A stretch of 64,000 bases of DNA from Drosophila pseudoobscura. Taxonomy: Eukaryota > Arthropoda > Insecta > Diptera > Drosophilidae. The DNA lies in contig NC_046680.1 of assembly GCF_009870125.1 (NCBI RefSeq), positions 13,473,501 to 13,537,500 on the forward strand, given 5' to 3'. Positions 12,063 through 24,365 of the stretch are shown here, piece after piece (the stretch's first letter is position 1; each line of letters opens with the position of its first letter). The position numbers and the translations under genes were made by a program. The notes beneath the pieces are model-generated. The model did no database searches and was not told where the DNA came from. It was given only the letters and a program-made list of their open reading frames with translations.

Positions 12063-15000
12063 ATGTCTATAAATAGGGGGAAAGATCCCCAGCCGCAGGG
12101 CCGCTCGCTGGAGGTGCTGCTGCTGCTGGTGCTGGCCGCCGCCTGGTGTTGCCTGGAGACGGCCGAGGCACACGTGGCCCTCACCTACCCGCCTGCACGG
12201 CAGTACGACCTGGACTTTCTGGACAACTCGCGGACGAAGGCGCCCTGCGGCATGCCCAAAGGTGAGTCTCTGGCCTGGATTCCAGCAGTTTGCTGCCACT
12301 TCGGGGAATCTCTTTCGCCGCAGCTGCAGCCATGCGATGAGTAACATTTCCCATTTCCCAATACCATTCGCTGGTGCTCGTGCCCCCCATTCCAATCCAA
12401 TCCATTCCACTCCACTCCACTCCATTCCATCGATAACTGATTGCCGTGATCGTAATAGGTGTATGGCTCATTATGGCCTGTTATTGCTTTGCTTCGGCTG
12501 TGCTTTGCTTTGTTGTAGTAGCCATTGGTCAAGCACGTACGGTACAGTGCGTTGCAAAACTGTTTTGCGGGAAAGCCTTCTGCCAGCCCTCGGCCAATCG
12601 GCTCTCTCACACTCTCTCCCTCTCCCTGGCCTGCAGATCGCTGGAGGAAGTGTTGGCCTCGGGAATTCTATCAGAGAGAGAGAGAGAGAGAGACGTATAC
12701 TTTTGCAACGCACTGTTTGGTTTAGTTGAATTCATAATTGAGAGGCAGAGAGACGTGCACTTTTGCTTATGCTTTTGCTTGCATAACACTTTTGTACTCC
12801 ACACCCCACACCCCACACCCCTTCCCCCTGCATATGCCCCCGTGCCCCTGTCTATGCTTTTGTTGTTGTTTGTGGTGGCATCTTGCTCAATGCTGCTTGT
12901 TGTTGCTGTTGCGGCTGAAAAGTGTTACCAATTAATTTGCATATCGCGAGCAACAGCAGTGCGAGAAAGAGACAGAAACAACTTTGGGGGCCATTCACTT
13001 GTGTGCGTGTGTGCGTGTGTGTGTGACCCAATTTCTGGGGATTGGGATCCACGCAGACAGACAGACAGACAGATTATGAGTGGTATTATGATTATGATTA
13101 TGATTTTTGATTAAATGCACTTTCGAAAATCGAATAAAAAACACATCCATAGCCGTGCCTGCACAGGGCCCTACGATTTTGACATTTGATTTGCGATGAG
13201 CACGATTAGCCAGTGCAGTGGGTAAGGCGGAAAGGGGGATGGAGGGTGCAGGCCATATATCTATACTGTTTGCATATCAATTATAGACCCTCGGCAGCCG
13301 ACAATTGCCTTGAGAGATGGCTGACTGGCTGGCTGGCTGGCTCTGGTAATTGGCAACTGGCGAATGGGCCAACAGCAGCAGCAGCAGCAGCAGCGGTAAC
13401 ACGTGTGCCGCATCAAAATGCCAAATCAATTTCCATCGATATGTCTATAAAGCAGGTACATATCTGTACATACGTACGGTACGACTACGACTACGAGTAC
13501 GAGTACTTATAAGTTATAACCCGTCGAACGGCATTTTTGTGCGAGCCTCTTTGCCATATTTTCGATGCGAGGAGAAACTTCCCCTACCTTTTCGCTATCC
13601 ACCTTCGGGGATGCCTAAACAGGCGCCACGAATCGAGCTCCCAGCCATCCCAGAGCAGAACAGCCTTCCCTTAATCGATCCACAGGAAAGGGTATCTGGT
13701 GTGGGGGAGCCAGTCTTTCGGTTTTCAATTTTCGATTTCGTTGGCAGCTGAAACTGAATTTTGTTTTCTTTGGCTTGGCCGTTAATTACGGCTACTCGTA
13801 CGCGCACACACACTCGTCATGTTGCGTATACGCAACGTGGGCCGCCGGTTGGGCCTGTCTGGTGGTCGCTGGTCGCTGGTCGGTGGTCGGTGGTCGGTCC
13901 ACGGCACGTTTAACCCATTTCGGGGCATGACAACTTTTGCCTTCGCCTGCGGCGCAACAAACGCGAATGGAATTGGCCAAGCAGGTTGCCGCTTGGCTGC
14001 TGCATGCGTCTGCGGCTGCATCTCCGTCTCCGTCTGCGTCTGCCTTGATGACGATGATGCATGTGTGCGCGCCGAGAAAAGGCAAAGTGGAATGCAACAT
14101 GCTGCAGCAAGTGGGGAAACTTTCACTTGTGCATTACGGCACACACAGAAGCCGCCGGGAACCGAACCACCAGAGCCACAGTCCGGCCACCATCCTTGGC
14201 GGTTACGGCATGCCGAAAATTTTAACAACTGTATCTGTATCTGTGGCTGTATCTGACAGTGACAGCTAAATGTATCTGCATCGCTCACTACAGTTGTTTG
14301 CTGGAGCTGTTGTTGAGATGCTTCTGCCCTTTCTATCACTGCTTGACCTCTGTGCCGCCTCTTGCATCTTGTTTGCATTGCCCGCCTCCCCCTCCCCCTC
14401 TGCCCTCCCATTACCCATCTGCCATCTCAATTTGTTCGTGTTTTGGCTTTTGCTTTTGCTTTGTTTTTGTGGCCCCCAGAGACTTGACTTTACGTTGACT
14501 GCCTGCCTCTGCCTCGAATGGAGGTCAAGTTGTGGTCGCCTCTTGTGTCACACTCGGCGGATCGGTTGGGCAATCGTCGGCTGTCGATAATTAGAAGAGC
14601 CATCCGTCCAACAGTCCATCAGTTCAATGCAAATGTCAGTTCCCCCTTAGAATACCATAATTTGTACCTCGTTCAGACGCAAATCCTGTCGGCCTGCGAC
14701 AGTCGTTCAGAATATCAATGAGAGTGCCGAAGTGACATTTAAGCGGCAGACGCGGACCTGTCGACGTATCCGCAATATCGTAATGGAGAGCCCATAAATA
14801 TGTGCAGCTCCAGCACCGCGGATATCTGCATCTATTGACTGGGAGACGTAGTATCTGCCAGCCATAAATACGAGCACTCGTATAAACTGCAAAGTGCCTG
14901 CCACAGTGGCGGGGCAGGGGCCGGGGCAGGGGCAGGCGTCACGAGCAATTAACCAAAGCGAAACTCCTTGACCACAGAAGTGGAGGCAGTGGCAGCAGCA

Positions 15001-18000
15001 GTGGCAGCAGCAACCAATGCAAATGCGAGTATCAAGAGCTGGCAAAGTGCTAACCACTTGCCGTCGAACGGTGGCAAGTTGCAAGTGGCAGGCGGCAAGC
15101 GGCAGGCGGCAGGCAGGGTTGCCAAAGCCAAATGAATTTTATGGCATGTTATGGCATGCTTCTTTCTGCTTCCTCCTCGGCTTCTTCGGCTGCTGCTATG
15201 CCGCAAAAATTTATTGCTCTCCACGGCGCATGCGCAACGCTTCGTTAGCCGCCTGCTGGAGTTTATTTGTCAACCTTTTGCCAGTGCACACTGTACACAG
15301 TGCTTCCTCCTCCTCCTCCTCCTCCTCCTTCACCAGCCGCATTGCGGAAGTCTTTGTTGCGGCTGCACGGCTGCTACGTGAGAGGCGTGCACCGTATTTG
15401 GCTGCTCGGCTGCTTCTGTTGTGTGGCACATGCAATTAGAATGCATGCAAGCGAACATTCTTCGCCTTCGAGGCTCGCCTCTGCACAGGATAGAAGGGGA
15501 GTATCATGATGTAATTCGACGCCACCCATAACCAAAAGCAAAGGGGGAGAACCAACAAGAACCTCGCGTGTTGGGAGAGAACACAACAAATGATGGATTC
15601 TCTCAGAGATCCCTCCCATCCCCATGGCATTCCACTTGTGGGCCAAATTAGTTGAGTTTTCAATCAATTATAAACCGATTTCACGCGAATCTCCGCCAGA
15701 GAAGACGCCCATGCCCCTGCCCCTGCCCCTGCGTGGCAGGGGGACAGACTTTCGAAATGGCCAGACGATGTCGGCGAGTTCAAGCTCAACCAGCGCACAG
15801 ATCCACAGATACTCTAAACACACACACACACACTTAGATACGAGGAGACAGACATTCATGCAACACAGCCTCCATGCCGTGGCGCAAAGGTGAACAACTT
15901 TCGCGACCTGCTCATGGGAAATATGACAAGCGTACGAGCAGACGCGAGAAACACGAGGAAAAAAACCGTATAAAATATTGACCAGACCTGTGGACTGCCT
16001 CTCGAACGGATCGGATCGGAACGGACCCATGAGAAACACCCAAAAAACAGAAAACAGAAAAACAGAAAAACACCTGCTAATTCGGGTGCATGGCTAATGG
16101 GGAAGCGGTTGGTGGAGGGGAGGGGGAATACATGCTCGGGGCAGAGCAACGCGACGGGTACCGCCCCATATTTTGGCATAATTTGTCCGATCCGATTTGA
16201 TTCGTTTCTTTTTTTACCGATTTATTAATGGGAACACCGCTTGATTTATCTCCCGATAGCCGCGAATATATGTATATATACTTGTGCCTTGCCTCCCTCC
16301 CCACCCCTGCCCTCCCATGTGCTTAACCCATTTCCGATCTGGTTTGACGGCTTTTTTCCATATCAAAACAAAAGAAAACCGAAACCCAGTGGAATCTGGG
16401 CTAGCGGAATGGGAAGCGAAGCTGTGTGGTCCACGGACTGGGGGGCTGGGGGCAGATCGCAGGTGCAGTCGAATGTTAAGAATGCAATGATCCGAACTCG
16501 AATTTGATTCGAACTGCATTTGCATTTTCCCCAGGGTTTCCACATGAATGGAGATCTGGGCATCTGTGCATCTGTGGCTCTAGGCTTGGGCTCGTTCTCT
16601 TTGTTGCGCAACAGAAATCAAGAGTTTTGCTGCCAAAGAACATCCACTGACCCACAAAAGATACATCACCGCACAACTGCGGCTGTGGATACATCTTATC
16701 CATCGTCAAGCAGCTGGGGAGTCGACTGCAGAGCACCCAGCAGGCAGCCAGGGCACTCTGCACTGCATGTACCCCTCCTCGAGGGTAGCCAAACGGCTCC
16801 GTCGACTTGGGGCTGTCATCGTCTGGCCATATTGGGCCGCCAAGCTGGCAGCTGCACGACCATCGAGCGCCAATTGAATGATTCAAGTGGTCACTCGTGT
16901 TTGTACGTTAGGTACGTGTTCGTGCTGGTGCTGGTGATGGTGTTCCCAACCATTTAGGACGACTCTGGCAATAGCTGCATGTCCGACTGTGTCTCTGTCT
17001 CTGACTTTGGCTAACTGGCTGTGCGATCTCCGGCCGTGCCAGCAGTAATCATAATTTTCAGCTTCCTTATTTGTCGACAATTGCAATTGCCGCATGTCGG
17101 GAAAGTGACACTCCTCCTTTCGCTTTCGCGGAGAGGAGATCTAGGCACCTCCAAGCCTGCACAGGGTCTGGGTTTGAGCATCGCCTGATGCTGCACGTTT
17201 GATGGCTTCAATTAGCGACTCGTTCAACGATGTGCGAGGAGACCACTAGGCATGGGCATTGATACCTTTCTGGTCCGGCGTGTCTGCCTCTTCAGGTTGT
17301 AGCCTTTTCACAGCTGGTCAGCGATTACCGCATGGCTCTTATGCAACAATATGGCAGAAATTTGTCTGGACAGATACGCGTACGGGTCTTGGGCAGGGCC
17401 CCAGCCCCTCAGTGGGGGAATCGTTGGGTACATGACTGAATAGACTGCACTCGATGCCTGGCAATGCAGAACCAGTTAAGCGGCAAACCTTTAATTATGC
17501 GACGATGCCATCCCCCGAGGGGAGTTGCTGGGGACATCGTTGGGCAATCATTGTAATCATTGCAATCAGTGTAATCATGGCTCTGATCGTGCTCTGATTT
17601 CCTTCTTGCAGGCACCATCCGCACCTCGCTGCTGTCCGGCTCCGTCTTCAATGTCACCTGGCACCTGGCCTATCCGCACAAGGTAAGTTTTTGGGGCCAC
17701 TGCTAATGGGAGCAGAAAATGCCTTATCTGGGGCTAATTAGCCGAGAAGCACGACGACTCGATTGCCTCACATGCACACGAGAGCTGTGAGATTCAAGAG
17801 GTCCGGGCGGGGAAGGGGGGTTCCCATCATTGTGGATTCACCTGTGACTGAGGCACGAGAGATCGGCTCACAAGTTCTCAGTCATTGTTTGGCCTGATCA
17901 CGGCTTCGTCTGATCATCTGAACGGGGTCTAATCTGTAGAGCAATCTTTTCAGGGGGGCTTTCGGCTGCAGCTGCTCGATGCCCTCGATCGGCCCGTTCT

Positions 18001-21000
18001 CGACCTGACGCCGCACGTCAACAACTCGGAGTTTGTGCGCACGGACGTCACGTAAGTTGAGGATCAATTCTGCGCCCCTGCGGCTGTCTGACAGGGATTC
18101 CTTCTTCTTGCAGCGCCCAGTCGTATCCCGTGAACATACCCAAGGAGTTCGAGTGCTTCAACTGCACTCTGCGGCTGCTGCGACAGGCCGACGAGTGGTC
18201 CAACAGCTACCGGTTCTGGTCGTGTGCCGACGTCGACATCAAGCAGCGGAAGGACTTCAAGGAGACGTGCTCCGGGCACGGCAAGTACTTCCCCTCGCGC
18301 TGCAAGTGCGAGAAGAACTTTTACGGAGCCCAATGCCAGTATCGGGATGAGTGCGCCGCCGACTCCGACTGCGGCGTCCAGGGAAAGTGCATCGACCTCG
18401 GCGGCACCTCGCTGCCCCGCCGTCAGTGCTACTGCAACTTCGGATGGTTCGGGCTGGGGTGCAACAAGCGATCGCCCTACAAGAGCACCGACCTCGACCT
18501 CTCCTCCTACACCAAGAAGGAGCTCTCGGCCGACTACCATGTCTACTGGCGCCTCCTGGAGGAGCAGAAGGAGATCGAGGTGGTTCTTAAGGTGAACGGC
18601 AGCTCCTGGGTGGGTCTTGGATGGCGCCCGCGTGGCCTTACCCCGGAGTGCAAGAACTTCCCGCTCATACGGGACATCGGGGACTTGACCACGACTCTGG
18701 AACCGAAGAGCGAACCGGAACCAAAGAGCGAGCCAGAGCCCAAGAGCGAACCGGAACCTAAGAGCGAACCAGAGCCCAAGAGTGAACCAGAGCCGAAGAG
18801 TGAACCTGAGCCTAAAAGTGAGCCAGAGCCTAAGAGTGAGCCTGAACCGAAGAGCGAGCCTGAGCCGAAGAGCGAACCTGAGCCGAAGAGTGAGCCTGAG
18901 CCGAAGAGCGAGCCTGAGCCGAAGAGCGAACCAGAACCGAAGAGCGAACCTGAGCCGAAGAGTGAACCAGAGCCGAAGAGTGAACCTGAGGCGAAGAGTG
19001 AGCCTGAGCCGAAGAGTGAGCCTGAGCCGAAGAGCGAACCAGAACCTAAAAGCGAACCTGAACCTAAGAGTGAGCCAGAACCTAAGAGTGAACCTGAACC
19101 TAAGAGCGAACCTGAGCCGAAGAGCGTCCCTGAGCCGAAGAGCGTCCCTGAGCCGAAGAGCGTCCCTGAGCCGCAGAGCGAACCTGAGCCGAAGAGTGAG
19201 CCAGAACCTAAGAGTGAGCCAGAGCCGAAGAGTGAGCCAGAACCTAAAAGTGAGCCAGAGCCGAAGAGTGAACCGGAGCCGAAGAGTGAACCAGAGCCTA
19301 CCAGCGAACCGGAACCCAAGAGCGCACCGGAACCCACTAGTGAACCAGAGCCTAAAAGCGAACCGGAAGCGGAACCGAAGAGTGAGCCTGCGGCCCAGAG
19401 TTCAAAGACCAAACGAGTTGCCGGAGACTATGACCAGGTGGACGGAGTCACTTCTGTCGCCACAAGCGTCTCCTACCGTGTCAGCAGCAATGCACAGCGC
19501 AGCCGCCGTGAGGCGACAGGTAAGCATTGATACAGATAGAGCCCAAGAGATCAGTCTAGAGATACCATCCTAATTTGTAGAATCGCCCAAGTACCGCTTG
19601 AACCCGTACACGCCTATTCACGACTTCAATCCCATGGACTGCACGGACATTGTGATTGGAGCGGCACGTGGCATGGCCAGTCGGGTGGGAGACTACTACA
19701 CGCGGGACCGATCGACGCCGCGCAGCGATGAGTTCTACGGCGGAAAGTCGAACCTGGCCCTGGGCACTGGCTTCGAAGAGAACGGCGTGACCACGATCAT
19801 ATTCCGCAAGAAACTGGTGGCCACGGAGCCCACGGACCACACCCTGGACGATGCGCTGACCCACGTGATCTGGGCCAAGGGCCAGGAGCCGGGAAGCTAT
19901 GTGCACGTACCAGCCTCTGGGCTGGAGACCCAGTCCTCCAGCGTGAAGGACTTCTACCAGCCGGACGAGCTGAAGTACCACGGCCACAAGATGCAGCGCG
20001 GATTCACGCAGATCAACTTCTTTGGTGAGCAATCCCCTGAACCCTGAACCCACCCTTTGAAGCCGTCTCATGCCCCCTTTCCTTGCAGAGAAAGAGAAAG
20101 CAGACGCTAGTGCGGACAGGAATGACCTGACCACGAATGTGCTGGACAACGATTGCTACGGCCACTGGAAGTATCCGTCCAACTGCTCGCCCCAGGAGCA
20201 CACCTGCGAGTACTACGCCGCCTGGTCGACTGTCGGGCGCGGCGACGAGATGCGCTGGCACATTGAGACGTCGAACACGGAGACCTGGACGGGCATCGGC
20301 TTCAGCGAGGATCAGCGTATGTCGCAAACCGATGCCATTATCGGCTGGGTGGACAAGCGCAACGGTCGACCCTTCCTCATGGACACGTGGGTGCTGGGCT
20401 ACGCCCCGCCCAAGCTGGACGATCGCCAGGATATCTACAACGCCTCGGGGCGTATCGACAAGGGCGTCACGATCCTGGAGTTCAACCGGAAGCGCGTCAG
20501 CAATGACGAGCAGGATCTGTCCTTCACAGACGACCACTGCCTCTATCTGTTCTTCCCCGTCCTAGGGGGCGCCTTCAACGTGGTCAACAAGAAGATCCGA
20601 AAGCACGAGCAGGTGCCGCCGGTCTCCTCGCGCCGCGTGTGCATCAAGTCCTGTGGCAAAGGTGAGTGGCCCTTGCGGAATCTCCTTCAAAGATATTTCT
20701 CCAATTATTGGCTCTTTGCAGAACTGGAGGCTGTGTTTGTTGGCACTAGTACGCCGGCACCCAGCCGCCTAGTCTACGCCGTCGGCGTGAAGCTGATGAA
20801 CCTGGGCGAGTCCTATGAAGCACCCAAGGCGGGGACCGTGGAGTTCAACAACCTGGCTGCCACCATCTCGGACTCCTTTAACGGCATCTTGAGTCCCCTT
20901 CCCGGATACTACAAGACGGAGATTCTGGGCTTTGAAAAGTACGTACACCATCTCCCTCCCCCCCCCCCCCCAGCCCATCCTGAGAGGCACGTTCTCTGAT

Positions 21001-23173
21001 TGTCCAAGCCGTTTTTCAGGGAGGGCAGCACGATGGTCGCCAAGGTGCAGGCTATGTTCGACAAGGCAGATGTGGAGAAGATGCATGAGCTGGACAACAA
21101 CACGGTGGAGAAGAGCGGCGAAGGAGCCGCCCAGAAGAACGCCGATGTGATCCGCGCGGCGTTACAGGATCAGATAGCCACCGGCCGCGTGGGCTCTCTG
21201 ACTGTGGATCCCCAGTATCTCGACTTTGAGGCGCTGGAATGTAAGCTCCGATCGAAACTCATCCCTCATCAGCTAGCCCTCGTTTAACACATTGCACTTC
21301 TCCCGTAGACAAGAGCACCACCGAAACAAACGCCAAGGAGACACTGCTCTCCTTCTTCGACCTTTCCGAGACGCGTTTGTACATAGTCCTCGGTCTGATT
21401 GCGGCCCTGGTGCTCATCGCTTTGATCCAGGCCTTCTGCACCATTTGGAAGACGTCGCGCAAGAGCAAGAACACCAAGGTAAGGTGGTAGCCCCGACAGG
21501 AGGTAACCCCCATCGAGTTGGCATTGGGCGTGGCGTGGAGTCGAGTCCTCACAGAGCTAATAATGTTTATATCCATTGTACCGTGTCGTTCCAAGCTGGT
21601 TTACGTTATACCCGAGGAGTGGCGCATGTACCAACAGCGACAGCATCAGCGCTACTACCAGCCCTCTAGCGATCTATAAGACTCGATACCGCCAAGCAAG
21701 AACCACACATTCAGATCAGAAATCCATACATGTCACTGTCACACCCACTGCCCGATCATCCTTCGAACCCAGACATCAGCTACAAAGCTCAGCTACTCAG
21801 CTGCCTTAAGTGCCTTTAAGGATCACAGAATCCCATCCTACAGTTAGAGTCCACGCGGAAGCCTCTCTCGATCGTGTACCATTTGCCAGCTGTTTGCGTT
21901 TATCAAAATCTTACGAGTATCTAGAACTGAATTGGTAATTGACATTGCAATTTCTCCTACGAGTATCTGTTTCTATTTATGTTGTTGTTGCATTAACACG
22001 TCACCCGCTAACAAAATCCAATCCCCAACTGCCTTCTGTCTTCTCTGTACATCGCCTGTAGACATCTATCTGTCTCTTTAACCTACAATATTTATGTGTT
22101 TCCAGGGTTTCTAAGTATTTTCTAATTTTCCACACACACATCGCTAATCGTCTAATATCTGTGCGTGATCTTGACCAGTCGGTTCTCTTGACCAGTCGGC
22201 ATTTGATATATGCTGCATACTCCAAAGTTCTCCATAACTTCGATTGGAACCTTTTGTAGAACTCTTTGCTGTCCATCACCCTAATCCTTCCGACTGCTAT
22301 TAACACGACTGTTCCTTTGTTACACGAATGAGATTGCGGGGTAAACGTAAACGCTGGCGGCACAAGGCACATCTCCTGGGACCAGAATAGAGTTCGTTCA
22401 ATCGGGGATATATTGCTTGCCATACCAAATGCTGACTGGTTGGGCGCCGAGAGTTCGAAATGGGCCATAATCATGCTGATACCAATTTGTGATTGCAGGA
22501 GAAACTTATCCAGAACTCGCCCTGGAAGGAGTTCGCCTCGAACACCAACTACGCCTTCGACCCCTACGGCGAGACGGAGGAGAAACACATGACCAGCGCC
22601 AGCACAGCGGGCAAGGAGAAGGCGCGCCACCGCAACCAGTCCACCAGCAGCAGCCAGCAGACCACGCTGCCCATGTCCCACTCGCCCACCAGCAAGTCCC
22701 AGATGTATTACGAGAGCACCAATGGCCAGGGCAAGGGTAGCCATGGAAATGGCAATGGCAATGGGAACGGGAACGGCAGCCGCTCGTCGAATGGTCGCCA
22801 GATGGCCACGCAAGAGAGCAGCACTGGAGGCGCACCTGCGGCCTATTCTCGCAGCTCCTACGCCGAGCGGGCCTACTCCCTGCCCCGACAGGCGCACCAC
22901 TACCAACAGAACGCGACCAGTATGCAGCCGTCGGGCTATTACACCCACGATCGTCGCGCCGCCCGCCAGGGCAGCCGGGACAGAGAGCGGGAAGAGGAGC
23001 GACGTCACCGCCAGGAGCGGGACCGGGAGTCGGGTTACGATCGTTCGCGCGATGATCCCCGCCAGAACGGTGGCTCCGACACACCCGACTTCTACTTCAT
23101 GCCCTCCCAACGCAAGTACTCCGGAGAAGTGGTTCGCGTCTATGTGGACTACAACAAGGATCCGAAGAACTAA
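12063..23173 (+). CDS. EGF/DOMON-domain transmembrane protein, long isoform
   Basis: Ten exons join in frame: 12063-12261, 17612-17682, 17954-18051, 18114-19519, 19581-20024, 20089-20661, 20722-20938, 21020-21240, 21309-21478 and 22499-23173, giving 1357 residues. A signal peptide (about 1-36) ends ETAEA, so the mature chain would begin HVALTYPP. A cysteine-containing domain follows to WSCADVDI (about 159-165), then EGF-like repeats (about 175-250). DOMON 1 starts near 265, is interrupted by an acidic-basic hexapeptide repeat (about 319-549) and resumes to about 745. DOMON 2 spans about 775-930. One transmembrane helix (about 1099-1121) precedes a basic, Ser/Gly/Asn-rich cytoplasmic tail. DOMON domains bind haem or sugars at the cell surface. 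The D. melanogaster gene nahoda is a possible ortholog, but I am not sure enough to use the name. Confidence 0.85.
12262..17611 (+). other. 5.3-kb intron of the DOMON gene
   Basis: It runs from CCCAAAG|GTGAGT to CTTGCAG|GCACC and interrupts a codon in phase 1. I see no coding exon inside. It carries (GA)n at 12672-12693, (TCC)n at 15305-15329 and several CA, GT and polypyrimidine runs. Confidence 0.7.
15305..15329. repeat. (TCC)n trinucleotide microsatellite
   Basis: Eight uninterrupted TCC copies in the 5.3-kb intron. Confidence 0.9.
18700..19390 (+). repeat. 18-bp coding minisatellite (EPKSEP repeats)
   Basis: About 38 copies of an 18-bp unit encode EPKSEP with variants (EAKSEP, VPEPKS, PTSEPE). 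The unit drifts at synonymous sites, with GAA/GAG, CCT/CCG/CCA and AGC/AGT exchanges. Because the period is a multiple of three and stop-poor, long open frames also appear in two other frames, including an antisense GSGSLF-type frame at 18543-19412. Those are by-products. The array is a single in-frame insertion inside exon 4. Confidence 0.95.
21596..21679 (+). CDS. Alternative short 3' coding exon of the DOMON gene
   Basis: After exon 9 (ends AACACCAAG at 21478, phase 0) an acceptor TTCCAAG|CTG opens a 27-codon frame that ends SSDL and a stop at 21679. It contains [11 protein letters not shown]. Using it instead of the 22499 exon gives a protein of 1160 residues with a very short cytoplasmic tail. 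The acceptor has a modest polypyrimidine tract, so confidence is moderate. Confidence 0.6.
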   Translation: MVYVIPEEWRMYQQRQHQRYYQPSSDL

Positions 23174-23689
23174 TCCTGCCGTAGAGGTGCCCCACTCGTA
23201 ACGATTTATTTTAAAGCTCGTTTTAGGTTCTTCACTTCTGTCTGTCCCCTCCCCTCATTGGTTTGGTCTGGTCTGTCTCTGTTCCGTACGGACGCCATGC
23301 CCATGCCCTTCTTTAACCACTCTCCCTCTAGTGCTCTATATCGTTTCGATTTTGCCATAAAGCAGTTCCACTGCAAGCACTTGGGGGGACGGGACCGGCC
23401 GATACAGATGGCGATACGCTCCCCAGGATGGCGTTTCCGGGTGCGCAAGCTTTACAATTAACGCACAACGCATGATCCACAATTTAGTGAATTGTAAATA
23501 TTTTGCATAGATATTAATGGTCTAAACAAACACCACACCACAACGCACAAATTATTCAAGCAAATCCAGCATTGTAATTAGGTACTCTGACGTGCATTCA
23601 GAATGTTTCCGCATTGTCTTCTCTTAAATGTGCAAAGAAAAATAGTCACTGTATTTAATCAAATTAAATATATGCATTAAGTACATTTA

Positions 23690-23695
23690 AATAAA
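23690..23695 (+). promoter_or_regulatory. Poly(A) signal AATAAA of the DOMON gene
   Basis: AATAAA lies 517 bp after the long-isoform stop, at the end of an AT-rich 3' UTR. Confidence 0.55.
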
Positions 23696-23825
23696 GTTAA
23701 GTACAAAAAATACGCCAAGATCTGTTGTTGACAACATGAATGTAACCTTCGATGGCTAGGACCTTCCCGATCAGAAGCAGATATTGGGGCGAAAATATAC
23801 TGGATCGTTGATTCAAGGATTCCAG

Positions 23826-24340
23826 TCAAGAATCAAGCATATTCTTCTGATAACAGGAAGCCACGACACGCATAGATCGGCCCACAAGGGACACCGAATG
23901 TTCGGAATCCACTCCACGCATCATCATATTTTTGAAGTACATTTTTGCCGTTTCCACGGTACCCATTGCCTGGCGTGGACCACATTTGAGTTGGGCAACG
24001 TGACTTATAAAAACCTGCGCGTACTGAAAAACCTTTTTCTTTTTTACTCTTAAATTTTCTTTTTTGTATTTTCGTTTTGCTTTTTTTATACAATTTTTAC
24101 ATATCTACAACATAAAAGGTACTGCCTATTGCATTGGAACAAATCGGAATTCTCTTAATCGTTTCATCTTCTCCTTTGAGGATGATCTGAACCTCCGAAT
24201 AGCTTTCGTTTAGCCAAGGTACGCAATATAGAAAATTAAACACTAACGCTGTAGCTATCGCTATCGCCAAGGAAACGAACGAGTTGAAGGCGAAATTATA
24301 GTAATGATTCGTAGTTATAGATCTACCGATGCCTTTTGGG
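23826..24340 (-). CDS. Possible small unknown gene overlapping the lva 3' flank
   Basis: On the minus strand, a 66-codon frame 24023-23826 starts directly after a good acceptor (TTTTTCAG|TACGCG). It reads YAQVFISHVAQLKCG and ends QKNMLDS and a stop. Upstream (about 24340-24110) another open frame holds a hydrophobic segment, FVSLAIAIATALVFNFLY, then NESYSEVQIILKGE. A weak donor (GTT|GTAGAT) could join them in phase 0. I find no in-frame ATG, so the first exon, if any, is missing. I do not recognise the protein. It could be a spliced small membrane protein or chance open frames in the lva 3' flank. Confidence 0.3.
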
Positions 24341-24365
24341 GAAGAATAGCAGCGTGCTCCTGCGA

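Noticed and set aside
18543-19412. 289-codon antisense open frame with GSGSLF repeats
   Set aside because: It is the reverse reading of the 18-bp coding minisatellite, whose period keeps all three codon positions fixed. The sense frame is joined to conserved domains by good splice sites.
18782-19573. Second sense-strand frame rich in Arg/Ser/Asn across the same minisatellite
   Set aside because: A frame-shifted reading of the same repeat; it has no conserved flanks.
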